A stretch of DNA of 64,000 bases from Symbiodinium natans (Eukaryota > Sar > Dinophyceae > Suessiales > Symbiodiniaceae), in contig CAJNDS010001846.1 in the NCBI GenBank assembly GCA_905221605.1, positions 27,501 to 91,500 of the forward strand, in the 5' to 3' direction. Positions 12,592-25,860 of the stretch are shown here, piece after piece (positions within the stretch are counted from its first letter, which is position 1; each line of letters begins with the position of its first letter). The notes beneath the pieces are model-generated. The model saw only the letters and a list, made by a program, of their open reading frames with translations, made no database searches and was not told the origin of the DNA. The translations under genes and the position numbers were made by a program.

Positions 12592-12735
12592 CAACTACCA
12601 ATTGCTTAAGAACCCCCACAAAATGTTTAAAAACAATTCTTCCTTATTAGGGTAATCTAAGGATTGTTCTTATTGTTTTTTTTGTTGTTTTTTTTTTGTT
12701 GGGGGGGGGGGGGGGGGTTCTTAAGCAAATAGTAG
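12592..12735. mobile_element. GCTTAAGAACCCC inverted-repeat family, copy 1
   Basis: Termini ATTGCTTAAGAACCCCC and GGGGGTTCTTAAGCAAATAGTAG; internal ATTCTTCCTTATTAGGG and a G-run of about 18. Further copies: 36226-36356, 39545-39793, 45845-45989, 46483-46595 and a degenerate one at 61395-61510. Confidence 0.7.
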
Positions 12736-13319
12736 CCAAGGGCCTACCTAGCTCTGCAAAGGAAAGCGATACACCCCCCTCGGCCGCCTCGATGAGCTGA
12801 TAGGAGGGTCCTCCACCTTAGCACAAATCTGGTCAGGGTTTAGGGCTTAAGGTTTAGGGTTTAGGGCTTAGGGCTTAGGGCTTAGGGCTTAGGAGGGCTT
12901 AGGGCTTAAGCCAAATCAACCAAACCCAGAAACCCTAAGTCCTAAACTCTTGAGCCAAACCTCCCCAACTAAGGTACTAGACCCCTGGCCCTAAGCTCTG
13001 AAGCCAAACTGAAGACCCTAAGCCCTGACAACCCCTAAACACGGAGCCCTGAACCCTGAACCTTAAGTACCAAACTCAGCCCTCAACCTGCTAAACCCTA
13101 CAACCCCAACACCCCAGCCCTAAACCCTAAACCCGAAACCCTGAACCCTAAACCCTAAACTCCTAGACCCCTAAACCCTAAACCCAGGGTTCGGTCGAAT
13201 TTATGAGCAGCTCGGCAGGGTGTACAGAGTGTGCATGCCCTCTGGGGTTACCGGTCGGGGCGCCCCGCTGCCCCCCCCCCCCCCCCTCCCCTCCACAGTT
13301 TTCGGGTTGAGGGTTTAGA

Positions 13320-13470
13320 GTTTTAGGGTTTACGGTTTTAGGGTTTTTAGGGTTTTTGGGGTTTTTAGGGTTTTTAGGGTTTTTAGGGTTTTTAGGGGTT
13401 AGGGTTTTTAGGGTTTTTAGGGGTTTTAGGGTTTTTAGGGTTTTTAGGGTTTTAGGGTTTTAGGGTTGAG
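13320..13470 (+). repeat. TTTTTAGGG variant array
   Basis: Runs of GTTTTTAGG and GTTTTAGG units with few canonical units. Confidence 0.9.
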
Positions 13471-15748
13471 CTCCCGGGCCATCATCTGCAACCCCCCCAA
13501 GCCCCTCGCATCAAAAGCCAAAACTGAACTGAAAGCCTGGAACTCTAACTGAAAATCCTGGAGCTCTATCTACATAACGCTGAAGCTCTGACTCAGAACT
13601 CTAAAACTCTGACTAATCAACCCCTTAAACTCTACCCGAACCCTCAGCCCTTATTAAAATCCTAAAGGCCCCAAACCCTTAAAACGAACAAGCAAAGCCC
13701 TGAAAATCCTGAAACCCCTAGATACCCTACCCTCACAACCCTCAAAAAAGACCCTAAAAAGAAACCTTAAAGCCTAAAACTAAAAAAAGAAACCCTACAA
13801 CCCTCTAAACCCTACAAAAAACCCCTGAACCCCCCTAACCCCCCCTGAAAACAGCCACAAAAAAGCCTAAGCCGCACACCTGTGGCAAGACAGACTCGGA
13901 CAGCAACTCCGCGAACCTCGGGCCCTCCGCCTCGCTCCTCAAGGGTTTGTTTAGGGTTTAGGGTTTAGGGCTTGGGGTTTAGGGCTTGGGGGTGAAGGGT
14001 TGTTATAGGGGGAGGCCAGTAGGTAAACCTCCTAAAGCCGTCAGGCCACTGAAGCCCCGAAACCCTACGTAACCCTTAGATCCTAACCCTTCAAGCCCTA
14101 AACCCCTAGAACGCCTAAAGCTCCTCAAGGTCCAAAACCCCTAAAGCCAAGAGGGCAGCTCTCTAAATTAGGGTCCTTTTGGGGGGTCCTTTTTGTAAGG
14201 GTGCCGTACTATACAGGGGACCCAAAAGGAAAAGAATAGAAACCCCTCAAAGGTACCTCCAAAAACGGTACCCCTATTTCGGAAACTCCCCATTTAGAGA
14301 ACAACCCTAAACCCTAAACCCGAAACCCTGCCTAAACCCTAACAGGGGACCAAAAAGGTTTAGAGAACTACCCAAGAGTTCCCTCAGGATTCGATCCCAG
14401 CTTCGCTGGCGGCGCATCGGAGCTCTCCCCTTCGACTCCCACGCCGACGATTCCTGGAGAGGAATCTTTGGCTTTGGGACTTGTTTTTGTGGGGGTGGGG
14501 GGGGGGGGGGCTTCGAACCCTAAACCCTAAACCCTAAACCCTAAAACTCGAGACTCGAAACCAAAAAGGGTTTAGGGCATTGAGGGTTTGGGGGGTGCAG
14601 AGGGGTTGGCTTTGGGGGTCTAGGGGGGGTTTTCGGGGCTTTCGGGGGGCTGGACTTGGGCTTTTCTAGGGGTGTTTAGGGAAGCTTAGGGAAGTGTTTA
14701 GGGTTTAGGGTTTAGGGTGTAGGGTGTAGGTCATCTGCTCTTGCTGTGTTCTTGGCTCGCGACTGGAGGCTAAACCCCTTGAATGGAGCCCACAGGGCCC
14801 TCGTCTTATCATGATTTATGGCTTTTGTTTTGTGTTGTTTGGTTGTTTTGGGTTTTTTTGTTGGGTTGTTTGGGTCTTTTTCTGGGGTTTGGGGGTGTTG
14901 GTGATTTTTGGGATTGTAGGGTTAAGGGTTTTTCGGGCTTAGGGCCCCAAACTGATCAGAGTCGTGCGTGGCCGTCTAGCTCCGCCCAGAATAACCCCAA
15001 AAACGACTGACGTGCCTATGGGTGTGGTTGTCTAAACCGTAAAAACCCTAAACCCTAAACGCTAAACCCTAAACCCAAAGCCCTAAACCCTAAACCCTGC
15101 ACCCCACAAACCCTAAACCGGCTCTCAACACCTCATCCAAGCAGACATGGCCGAGCGTCCCATGCTTCGTAAAAACTCCGGTGACGCCTGTGGGGCTCGA
15201 TGGTTCAGGTTTAGGGTTTAGCGTTTAGGGTTTTGGGGTTTAGCGTTTAGGGTTTAGCGTTTAGGGTTTTGGGGTTTAGGGTTTAGGGTTTAGGGTTTTG
15301 GGGTTTAGGGTTTAGGGCTTGAGGCACTGCATACATCAAGCAGAGGAGATCTAAACCACATGGTACTAAAGGAGGGCGCTGGAAAGGACCCTCGAAACAT
15401 GCGGCTGCTGTAGGGCCACGTGCTGTGTAGAAACCCTAAGCAATGCAGCCTAAACCCTAATTAACCCTAAACCCCAAACCCTAAACCCCAAACCTACATC
15501 CTAAACCCTAAGCCCCAAACCCTAAACCCTTAACCCCAAACCCTAAACCCCACACCTCAAACCCTAAACCCCAAACCCTAAACCCCTAATCCTCAACCCT
15601 AAACCCTAAATCCCAAACCCTAAAAACCTACACCCCAAACCCTAAACCTTCAAAGTATACACAGGGGTTCTTGCAGGGTTGCCTGCTTGGCCGCAAGGGC
15701 TGCGTGGTGCAGCACTGCGATGGCAAAGAGCTCCTGGGTGTGCAGGTG

Positions 15749-15953
15749 TTAGGGTTTAGGGTTAGGGTTTAGGGTTTAGGGTTTAGGGTTTAGGGTTTAG
15801 GGTTTAGGGTTTAGGGTTTAGGGTTTAGGGTTTAGGGTTTAGGGTTTAGGGTTTAGGGTTAGGTTTAGGGTTTAGGGTTTAGGGTTTAGGGTTTAGGGTT
15901 TAGGGTTTAGGGTTTAGGGTTTAGGGTTTAGGGTTTAGGGTTTAGGGTTTAGG
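15749..15953 (+). repeat. TTTAGGG telomere-type array, longest nearly pure block
   Basis: About 29 tandem TTTAGGG units with a few one-base deletions. Being internal, with unique DNA on both sides, it is an interstitial array and not a chromosome end. Confidence 0.95.
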
Positions 15954-16105
15954 GCTTCGGGCTTCGGGTTTAGGGCTTGGGGTTTGGGGTTTAGGGATTA
16001 CAGATTTAGGCTTCACTGTGCAGGGTTTAGAAAACATGTACAGCTCGATGGGCTGTATTGAGCTCTGTAGGTCTTCGGGCCCAAACCAGAGACTTGCTAT
16101 CTTGG

Positions 16106-16202
16106 GATGTTCCCCCTTATACTAACAGTCCTTAAAAAGGGATCATAATAGGGGGTACTTTATTCCTATTCAGGACTGGTTAGTAGGAGGGGGAACATCC
16201 GT
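16106..16202. mobile_element. GGGATGTTCCCCCTTATAC inverted-repeat family
   Basis: About 97 bp; ends GGGATGTTCCCCC and GGGGGAACATCC, with mirrored ACTAACAGTCC. A close copy is at 62684-62778 and a shortened hairpin at 3367-3408. Confidence 0.7.
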
Positions 16203-17099
16203 GACCGGGTTTCTCAGAGAAAACTAGGACTTTGTGGTGCTGGGGGGCCTCAGAATCCCCAAGCCCCCCGCTACCCTGAATGGCTGAACAAATCTCCCGG
16301 CGAAGAGGTGTTGAGCTGTGGGCTTATCAAAGGGAATGCGTAACTTCCGCAAAGAGGTCAACGCCCACCCACTATACCCTAAACCCCACGCCTACAAGCA
16401 AAACCCAAAACCCAAAGCCCAAAACCCTAAACCCCAGACCCCAAACCCAAAACCTCCATACATGAAGGGCCGTTCTCTTGCTCCCAAGCCGCAGGTTCGG
16501 GGTCGAGGATGTACAGAAGTGCCTGGAGAGTTTCCCAGGGATGTCCGCTGAGTTTAGGGCTCAGGGTTCAGGGTCTCAGGGTTTAGGGTTTAGGGTTTAG
16601 GGCTCAGGGTTCAGGGTCTTAGGGTTTAAGGTTTGGGGTTTTAGGGTTCACCCAGGGCTTATGGATATGTAGGGTCGAGGTTTGGGGATGCAGGGTTTGG
16701 GTTTAGGGGCTCCTCGCGCCTGCAGTGCCTTGAGATTATGGCCTGAGGCTCTTCAAAAACCCTAAACCCTAGACTCTAAACCCTAAACCCTAAATCCTAA
16801 ACCCTAAACCTCTTGATGAAGAGTCCTGCAAGCCTAATTTGCAGGGTTGCGGTTGAACTGCACTGCCGTTCGCCTGCAGGTTCATGACGCTACCTCTTAG
16901 TTCGAAAGCGTAACCTATAAATCCTAAACCCTGAATCCTAAAACCTAAACCCTGACCCCAAGAGTTAGGCTGGCGGGTAAGCTAGGAATAACCAGGCAGC
17001 CTTTCGTGTTCAAGCGGGTAACCCCCCCCCCCCCCTGAAGGAATAAGGGCACTACTGAGCATTTGAGTTTAGCGTTCAGGGTTTGGTAGGGTCAAGGGT

Positions 17100-17560
17100 C
17101 TGAAGCCGCAAAGCCCTCTATAAACCTCAGCAGGTCAGCCCCATCAACCGACACAGTCCTCAGAACCCCATCAAGCCTCACAAAGCCCTATGAACCCCCC
17201 TAAAAGCCCAAACCATACAGCAGGGATGAGCCATCCAAGGTCTCTACAATTGCGCTCCAGTCTCCCCAAACCCTATCAAACCCTAAAACACTAAAGTTAG
17301 CCAGCCAAAAAATGCTGCAAAAAGAGGATCTTAAGTGTAGATCCCGCTTTCAAGCTGCGATCAGATACACTCCGTGGCCCTACTTTCCAAATCCTCCCAG
17401 AGTCTGGGTTTATGAACTGTTTGGTTCAGGAAACTTCTCTAGTTTTGGGTGCAGACTCCTTATTTTTGTTCAGATCAATTAAGCTTCGTCTCCTTGTTGA
17501 AAACACGGCTTTTCTTCTTTGCAGCGGCCTGTGAAAACGTTCTTTGAAATCCCTAAACCC
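17100..17560. other. Unique stretch, no gene called
   Basis: About 460 bp of mixed sequence with diffuse CCCTAAA-like words at first and AT-rich unique DNA later. No frame with plausible splice sites was found. Confidence 0.5.
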
Positions 17561-18044
17561 GAACCCTGAACCCTAAACCCTAAACTCAGGCTGGGCCTTC
17601 AACCCGAAAACTCCAATCAAATCCTGAACCCCCGAACCCCAACCCATTAACCCTAATTAAACTCGAAACCCCAACCCTAACCCCTCAAACCATGTGAACC
17701 CTAAACCCTAAACCGTAAACCCTCAACCCTATGAACCCTTTCCGGGGGTCCTCGGGTGGCCGTTCCGCAGGAGGTGGCGCCACGGACACGCGCAAGCGCG
17801 AGGCACCAACCTCAGGGGGCCAGGTTTCACCTTTGGGAGGGGTTTAGGTGGAGGGGTTTGGGGTTTGGGGTTTGGGGTTTGGGGTTTGGGGTTTGGGGTT
17901 TGGGGTTTAGGGTTTAGGGTTTAGGGTTTAGGGTTTAGGGTTTAGGGTTTAGGGTTTAGGGTTTAGGGTTTGGGGTGCTTAGTTTACGGTTGAACAGCCG
18001 CAGTACCCACCACCCCCTTGCCCCCCCGCACCACTCCCAGCCAC

Positions 18045-18237
18045 CACCCCTACCACCCCTACCACCCCTACCACCCCTACCACCCCTACCACCCCTACCA
18101 CCCCTACCACCCCTACCACCCCTACCACCCCTACCACCCCTACCACCCCTACCACCCCTACCACCCCTACCACCCCTACCACCCCTACCACCCCTACCAC
18201 CCCTACCACCCCTACCACCCCTACCACCCCTACCACC
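18045..18237. repeat. CCACCCCTA minisatellite
   Basis: About 21 nearly perfect 9-bp units. The frames through it (Pro-Leu-Pro, His-Pro-Tyr, Gly-Arg-Gly) are repeat products. Confidence 0.95.
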
Positions 18238-18511
18238 CCCCTGCCACCCCCCTACCACCCTCCCACCCCCACTCCCCACCACCCCTACCACCCCTGCCAC
18301 CCCTGCCAGCAAAAATGAAATACCGTACCGCACCGAATCATCACAGCCATGGAAATGGCGTGAAAGCGGATGGGCCAGATGTGAGGTCTGGGATCAGCCT
18401 CTGCTTGCTTCAAGGTTGCCTCCGGACACATACCTTCTTGGGGGGGGGGGGGGGGCATATTCAGACCACCTTCACGGGTCTCAAGGGTCTAGGTCTCCGG
18501 GTTCAGGGTTT

Positions 18512-18625
18512 GCTTGGAGGTTCATGGGAACTTATAAGTAGGGTTATAAGTACCCTAAATAAGGTTATGCCATAGTTACCCTGCTTATAACGCTACTTAT
18601 AAGTACCCATGAGCCTCCAAGTAGG
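18512..18625. mobile_element. CTTGGAGGTTCATGGG inverted-repeat family
   Basis: CTTGGAGGTTCATGGGAAC to CCCATGAGCCTCCAAGTAG with mirrored ACTTATAAGTA inside. Other copies: 6508-6660, 33290-33437, 58470-58603; single ends occur near 34985 and 46988. Confidence 0.65.
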
Positions 18626-18774
18626 GTTAAGCTTTCAGGGTTTTTGGAACTTCTCTTCTGGCAGGGCCACTGAAAGAATGCTGTGGCGGCAGCGCGCCAG
18701 CGCCGGGGGCAGCGCGCTGCCTCTTGAACAGAGCCCGCAGCCCTAAGACGCACACACTTAGAACTATGACAATA

Positions 18775-18887
18775 TTGGGGGGGGGGGGGGGGGGGTTCAC
18801 GAAAATAGGGGTAATAAAGACCCCTAAATAATAGGATTACCTTATATGAGGGACCCAATACGGTACCTCTAATTTCGTAAGCCCCCA
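18775..18887. mobile_element. GGGGGTTCACGAAAATAGGGGTA inverted-repeat family, copy 1
   Basis: Opens after a G-run with TTCACGAAAATAGGGGT and closes TACCTCTAATTTCGTAAGCC; internal AATAGGATTACC. Related copies: 14180-14292, 40035-40185 (with a CCCTAAA array inside), 43105-43212, 58335-58475, 59160-59250, 61125-61205. Confidence 0.6.
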
Positions 18888-20099
18888 CATGTGTGTGATG
18901 GTTGCTTATGTCGACGTGGATATGTTTAAGCTTGTTCAACATCGACGATGTTTAAAGCTAAGTTTCCATATTCACTGGAGTTTCTAAAAAAACAGCAAAA
19001 ATCCTACGAGGGGAACCCTGAGAGGGCCACACACCGTCAGCGGCACGGTTTAGGGTCTAACCCCGGCAGGGAGTTTAGGGTTAGGGTTTAGGGTTTAGGG
19101 TATTTTAGGATTTGGGATTTAGGGTTTAGGGTTTAGGGAGTACGCAGTACGTGGTAGTCCTGCCACTTCACCATGCCGTGGGAACTTGCCAGACTCCTCA
19201 ATACTCCCTACACCCCAAACTCTTTCCCAAAACTCGAACCCCGCTACCCTAAACCCCCAAACCCTAAACCCCAAACCTCCCAATTCACGACACAAGTCCC
19301 ACATCATTAGAACCCAGCTGGCATACGAGAGCCCCAGGTGGTTCACAGCAGTGTTCCGGGTTTAGGGTTTACGGTTTAGGGTGTAGGGTTGATTTACGAC
19401 CCCCCCAAGATCTTGACACACAAACTTCAACTCAATCCCTGACCACAGTGCTGGTACTATCAAGGGGAAAGATCACGGCTTATCGTTGAGAGGCTCACTT
19501 CTAAAGCAAACCCTCTCCTCCCGCACGGCCGCCACGAACACAAAAAACAACATAACTTCCAAACAAACCCTTAACCCTAAACCCCAAACCCCACAGGCTA
19601 AACCCTAAATCCCCAACAAGCCTCAACACCCAAAGCCCTAACTCCCAGCTCCCTGGGTCACCTTCGCTTAGGCTCTCCATCCTGCGCAGGAAAAGGTTTG
19701 AGGGCCCTTGTAGCTTATTCTGACATTTTCTTTGATGGTTAGAACTATCAGGTATTCCATCATGCATTGTTCTGCTATCGACGAATTACTATTACTACTA
19801 TTATTGTTATGATGATTATCATGATTCTTCTGACTATTACGATTATGATCTGCCGACCCCGGCGGCGTGTTGGATGGGTTTGAGAGGTGAAGACCTTCCT
19901 TCTGCCCGCCTTACACCCCAAATCGCGCGTCACCGGGGGTCCGGGGAGGGGTGGGGGGTACCCCGGCAGTTTTTTCCTTTTAACCCAACCCCGTCCTCCC
20001 CGACTCTCCTAAATTTGGTGGAGTCTGGAAAAACCGTAAACGTGTTGGGGGGGGGGGGAGGGTGGGCAGTTTTTTCCGTAACCCGTGCTGCGCGAACTC

Positions 20100-20640
20100 A
20101 AGGACCATGGCCACCAGGTGAACATGCTTCGGGCCACCTGAGATTTCCTGAGACAGACGGCCTTTGACCGAAGATTGGTTTCCGATTTTCTTCAGGTCGC
20201 GAGCGCTCCACACAAAACCAAAGCCTTTGCGTCTTTGCAGAAGGCTCTATCGGGTCCACATTTGCCAAGGGTATGCTCAGGGGTCTGGATCCCACTAAAC
20301 ACCTCAATGTTTTCTTTCAGGGGGGTTCCTCGATCAATAATTTTCCGCCCTCTGAATTCGACAGACTGCCCTGGCGACCTCTTGCAGCCTCGACTGCAAC
20401 CCCCGACCCCTGACGGACCCCTTTGGAACTCTAAACCGACACTTGTCTTCACCTATTCTTCAAACGCGAAGCCCTTAAGATCCTCTCTGAGAAACCGAGA
20501 AACAAACAAGAGTCCACGACCCTGCCCGCTCTGCTTCGTGGACCCTCCTTACAGAAACCCCGCCAAATATATACCCCTGTTTCAACGCTGAACCCTGAAC
20601 CGCCTGAACCGTTTCTCCTGCGGTGTCGGCAGATTGAACC
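20100..20640. other. Unique segment with long open frames on both strands
   Basis: The plus strand has a 138-codon frame (20175-20591) and the minus strand an 86-codon frame (20192-20452, e.g. KIIDRGTPLKENIEVFSGIQ). No telomeric units inside. Neither frame is recognised; splice sites were not resolved. The minus strand is favoured only because the confirmed genes are on it. Confidence 0.35.
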
Positions 20641-20655
20641 GGCTCTTAAACTACG

Positions 20656-20995
20656 ATGATGATGAAGATGATGCTGATGAAGAAGGAGACGATGATGATG
20701 ATTGAGATGATGCTGATGAAGATGAATAAGAAGAAGACGAAGATGAAGATGAAGATGAAGATGAAGATGAAGATGAAGATGAAGATGAAGATGAAGATGA
20801 AGATGTAGCTGAAGATGAAGATGAAGATGAAGATGATGAAGATGAAGATGAAGATGAAGATGAAGATGAAGATGAAGATGAAGATGAAGATGTAGCTGAA
20901 GATGAAGATGAAGATGAAGATGATGATGAAGATGAAGATGAAGATGAAGATGAAGATGAAGATGAAGATGAAGAGGATGAAGGTGAACATGAAGA
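20656..20995. repeat. GATGAA hexanucleotide array
   Basis: About 50 GATGAA units with GATGTAGCTGAA interruptions at 20803 and 20889, which suggest a higher-order duplication of about 86 bp. Confidence 0.95.
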
Positions 20996-23386
20996 AAATG
21001 TAGAAGAATATGATGATGATGCTGATGCTTACAAACATTATTGTGTGTGAGAGTTCTTGCTTCGGGGGGTGGAGGAGGGGGGATTGTCATTGGGGCGAGG
21101 TTTTCAACGTGTTGAAGGGCTTTGGTTTTAGAGTGGGGTTGCGGGGCTTCCCCAGTAGCCTACGTGAAAGAAGGGAACCCCCCTTGGTCGCGAACGTGGT
21201 TTAGAGAAAAATAACTGGAGTTCTAAGTAGGATAAGTTTAGGGACTAGTGTGGCTGGTCATGGCCCTACTTGGGGCACTCAGGCGACTCAGCGAGGTACT
21301 TCGAGCACATGCTTCAAGTAGGGTTGTAGGGTGTAGAGGCTTAGGGTTTTAGGGCTTCGGGGCAACTAGCCCTCTGGGTACTTTCCAGGGCCCCTTGTCT
21401 GCCCCACAGAACCCACGGTTTAGGGTTTAGGGTTTAGGGTTTAGGGTTTAGGGTTTAGGGTTTAGGGTTTAGGGTTTAGGGTTTAGGGTTTAGGGTTTAG
21501 GGTTTAGGGGGCTCAGGCTTCAGGGCTTGAGGGTCTCAGGCTTCAAGGTCTTGGGGCTTCAGAGTGCTTTTCGGCTTTGTGTGGTTGGTTTGAGCGCAAA
21601 CTTCCCCACCCTAAACCCTAAACCCTAAACCCCAAACCCCAAACCCTAACCCTAAACCCTAAACCCTAAACCTTGAAACAAAAAGCGGCTAAAGCCAACA
21701 CAGCTTGTGTCCTGGGAGCCGCATCTGATGCAGCCATGGCCGCAAAGGTGCGAGGAGGAACTCCAAATCTAACTTGGGGTTTTGAGGGTTTAGGGTTTAG
21801 GGTTTAGGGTTTAGGGTTTGAGGGTTTAGGGTTTAGGGTTTCGGGTTTTGAGGGTTTGGGGTCCCAAGAGTTGCCAAGGAATAACAAGAGTATCCTTTTT
21901 GGTTTCATGGGGCTTGTAGAGGACCCTCAACCCTACAAAAAGGGAATAACGTTCTAAGAGAGTTTACAGTGCCCAACAAAGGTTGCTCAACGACCCGGAG
22001 TTTCCGAACAGCCCTTCCAATCCTATCCTCAAGCCCCCAACACCCTAAAGAATCCTGATGTCCCTGAAGCCCTAAAGTCCTGATAGCAGTAGGCCCCTTG
22101 AAACCCTGAAATCCCCCCTAAAGCCCCAAAATCCCATTTGCGGGGGGCTGTGGTGTGGGGCCCCTGGAGCCCAAAGCAGCCTCCGGTGATTGAGAGGCTC
22201 AATCCTGAGGTGAGGGTCTGGGGTTTAGGGTTCAGAGTCTAGGGCTTAGGGGCCACAAACCCTAAACACCTCTTGACACCACTAAGCCCTGCACACTTCA
22301 ACCCTATGCCCTAAGCCCCAAGCCCTGAGCCCTAAGCCCTAAGCCATCCCAAGCTCGAAGCCCTAAGCCCTAAGCCCTAAGCCCTAAGCCCTAAGCCCTA
22401 AACCCTAAGCCCTAAACCCTAAACCCTAAGCCCTAAGCCCTAAGCCCTAAACCTTAAACCCTAAACCCTAAACCCTAAGCCCTACTCTGCCGGGCTGGGG
22501 CAGCGCGCGCAGGTCGTCCAAGGACACCTGCGAAGGGAAGCCAAAGACTGGACTTCAGCTGGCGGCTGATGGCAGAGTTTAGGGTTTAGGGTTTAGGGTT
22601 TAGGGTTTCGGGCTTAGGGTTTAGGGTTGAGGGTTCACTTGGGGTTTGGAGAGTTTAGGAGGGTTTATAGAGTTTTAGGGTTCAGGCATTGGGGCGGGTC
22701 TGCATGAACACCCATCTCTTACAGGTTTGTTCAGGTACCCCGGAGCTGCTGTGCCAAATCACATCAAGGTCTAGAGGTCTAGGGGCACTTGCTATCCCAG
22801 AGTGTTGGGTTCAGGGTTTGGGGTTTGGGATTTGGGGTATGTTCTCCACAGTTCCTCCATGTTCGGCCCTAATTAAACAGTAAAGCCTAAAGCCGAGAGC
22901 TTCAAACCAGACGCCTAATTAAACCGGACCCGTGACACCCTACATCCTAAACCCTAGCCCTGAACCCAAAACCCTAGACCCGCAAATCCTAAGCCCTAAA
23001 CCCTTACACCCTAAACCCTCAACCCTCACACCCTAATTTAAACCAACCCCCCATGGCTACTCCAAGGCGTGGGCGAAGTCCGTCTTCGCCCCTAGGTTCG
23101 TCGCCGCGGGAGTGAGGACCTGCGGCGATCGAAGGCGGCTTGTAAAGGTTTGGGGTTTAGGGTTTAGGGTTTAGGGTGTAGGGTTTGGGGTTTAGAGTTT
23201 AGGGTTTAGGTGTAAAACCGGGAGGGAGGGCCGGGAGGAGCTATAGAAGGGTTGATAGGGAACAGCATCTCAACCTTACAAGCCCCTGCACTCATGGGCA
23301 TGCCCAGGAGATTCCTTGATTAGAGTTTAGGGTGGAAAGGGCCCATGGTTCGGATCGACCCTAAGACCCCCACAACTCTGCACCTC

Positions 23387-24230
23387 TTCCTGGGAACTTG
23401 CTGTTGAGGAACCCCATAGGTCAGGGTCATGAGGTTCTGTAAGGGCGGGGAGATTGTATGAGCTTATAAGGTCATATTCCTTTTCGGCCACGGGAGCTTC
23501 CGCGAGAGGTGCACCTCCTCCACGGTGATGTACTGAAACATCTTGGCGTAGTCAACAAGCCTCAGCTCAGCGGGTTTTCTGGAGCCTTGGGGGTATTTTT
23601 CCGCACCCCCGGTGTGGGGTTGTTAGATTCTAAACTCAACTCTTCTCCGCCCGGTCTACTCCTTGCACAATCCGAATAAGAACGCCCAAATAGGAAGTAC
23701 AACTGAGGAGGGGAGGGTCTAGGTCCGTAGGTAATCTCTCCGAAATGAGGGAAGCGCATGAAGTCGATGGCCGTCTTCTCGTCGACTGTTCCACCAACCA
23801 CCTGTGGAGACGAACTACATCGTGGGATTGACCATCGTGGTGCCTGTATAGTTCCTTGAATAGGTTTGGTAGGGGACATAAGGTACCAAATTCCCGAATT
23901 CCGGTTGAGCTAGTCTGACTGTCCAAGGCAACCTTAGACTTGATGTGAAACTGGAGAGTTCAGCGCTCACGTCTCCAGATGGGTTGCAACTGCATTTTCG
24001 CAATAGAAGGTGGACTGACTGAGCATCGGACCTCTCTGTGACGCACCTCCTGTACTTGCAACCGTACCAAAGCTTGCTCGGAAAAAAAACGTCCAGGGGC
24101 CCCCACGCGTAAGTGTGTGGGCGGGAAGAAGGCCAGGTAGTGTCCCGGGTAGGCATAGCACTCGAAGCGAAAGGCACCCTGGCAATGGCTCAGGAGCTTG
24201 AGGGCCAAGAGCTGTTCTGGAGGGCTACCC
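23387..24230 (-). CDS. Multi-exon coding region, family unknown
   Basis: Unique DNA with several protein-like minus stretches: about 24050-24210 (GAFRFECYAYPGHYLAFFPP then THLRVG), 23690-23806 after acceptor GTCTCCACAG (VVGGTVDEKTAIDFMRFPHF then GEITYG), 23480-23580 (AELRLVDYAKMFQYITVEEV then HLSRKLPWPKRN) and 23390-23432 after CCCTTACAG (NLMTLTYGVPQQQVPRK). The first recalls a beta-trefoil motif of the kind seen in AbfB-like domains, but that is a weak resemblance. Phases between the pieces were not reconciled, so a pseudogene cannot be excluded. Confidence 0.4.
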
Positions 24231-25814
24231 TATACCCGGAACCCTATACCCTGAACCCTAAACCCGAAACCCTAAACCCTTACTTTTTTGGTTTAGAGAG
24301 GGCTGGTTGGTGCTGATCAAGGGACCCCTGGTCGGACTTCTGCCGCATTGTCCAGGAAAGGGAACGCAGCTACCCCTAAACTATTGCAACAAGGGTACCC
24401 TTTGTTTGGTTGGTTCCTTTATAAGGGAACCCAGAACCACAAAAAAGGGTCAAGGGTACCACTGGGCTACCAAGTTATAAGAACCCAGAACGTCCTTTTT
24501 GTAGGGTTTAGGGTTTTGGATTGAGGGCTACCTACTAAGAGCCCTGAAGACCTCTTTTTTAGAGCAATGACCTGCGCTTCAGATTCCCGCACCCTCTCTT
24601 GTTTGCCCCAATGGGGCTTCTTCGGTCTTCGGGCTTCCAGCTTGCAGGTCGAGGGCTTAGGGTTTAGGGTTTAGGGTTTAGGGTTTAGGGTTTAGGGTTT
24701 AGGGTTTTAGGTTTTAGGGCTTTAGCTGAAGGTTCATTACCCTGCCCTAAACCCTCAACTCAAGCTTGAACCTTAAACCAAACAACCCTAAACCCTAAAC
24801 CCTAAACCCGAAACCCTCAACCTGAAGCCCTGAGGGGATCCTACGGTTTCAAGGTTCGGGAACTTACGCCTGAGAGCTTTCTTCCCAGAGGCTGGGTTTA
24901 GGGCTTAGGGCTCCTAGGGCTTGAGGCAGTTACAGCAGAAACCCCAAACGCCATAAACTAAGAGGCCAAACTCTTTGAACCCTGCTTGCAGCCTGCACCC
25001 GAAGCGCTGATCCCTGAACTGTAAACTCCAATTCTTAAGCCCTAAGCCCGAAAACCGAGGCTCTGACTCCTAAACCCTGGAAACCCCGGACCCTCAATAC
25101 TCCGAAGTCGCCGAAGCCCTGGATCCTAAACCTGAAAACACACGCAAGGGTCCATGGTTTAGGGAGTGAGATTGCGTAGGCTTTGGGGCTGAGGGTTTGG
25201 GACTTGGAAACCCTACTGTCATGGTGGCTGATGTATTCAGTCCCAGTCTGGCTCTGCCGTCATAGTGGTAGGACATTGTGGCACCAGGAACCCTCAACCC
25301 TACATCCAAAACCCAAACGCGTGTCTCTGCGATCATGTTGCCTTGAAGACGTCGCTGGCGACGGCAATGAAATGGGCCTCAGCTAAAGCAAGCAGTCAGC
25401 AAGACAGTGGTGCTTTAGGTGTTAGGGTTTGTTGACCGTTTTCCAGTTGCCCTCAAAGCCTTGAACCCTGAAAGACCCAAAGCCCTCGTAAACCCCGAAA
25501 CCCAAAACCCTAAACCCCAAATTGACCACATCGCCCACACCCTACCCCTAGCGGAGACATGCACATTTGTCCCTGTAGGGTTTAGGGTTTAGGGTGTAGG
25601 GTTTAGGGTTTGTGGGTTATTTCAAAGACACGGATGTGTCATCTCCGGGCAGGGCAGGGGAGTGAACTAAGTGCTTGCACTGACAGGTGCCCCAGGTTCC
25701 AGAAAGCCAAGGCAACTACCGCAGCAGCGCTTAATGCCTCTTGGGAACCTGCTGTCTCCCTAAACCCTAAACCCGAAACCCTAAAGCCTGTTTTTTCTCA
25801 TGCTCCGCAGGATA

Positions 25815-25860
25815 ACCCTGCCGGCGCCAGAACAGGCGCGCGCCCTGGCATATGGCCCTG
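25815..25860 (-). CDS. Candidate exon
   Basis: Reads AICQGARLFWRRQ after acceptor TGGCTTTTGCCAG and before GTTATC. The plus strand also has a good acceptor (CATGCTCCGCAG) and an open frame, so strand is uncertain. Confidence 0.3.

Noticed and set aside
17956-18575. Proline-, glycine- and His-Pro-Tyr-rich proteins of up to 188 codons
   Set aside because: Products of the 9-bp CCACCCCTA array.
20449-21090. 213-codon His-Leu protein
   Set aside because: Translation of the GATGAA array; only the unique flank at 20.1-20.64 kb is kept as a possible coding segment.
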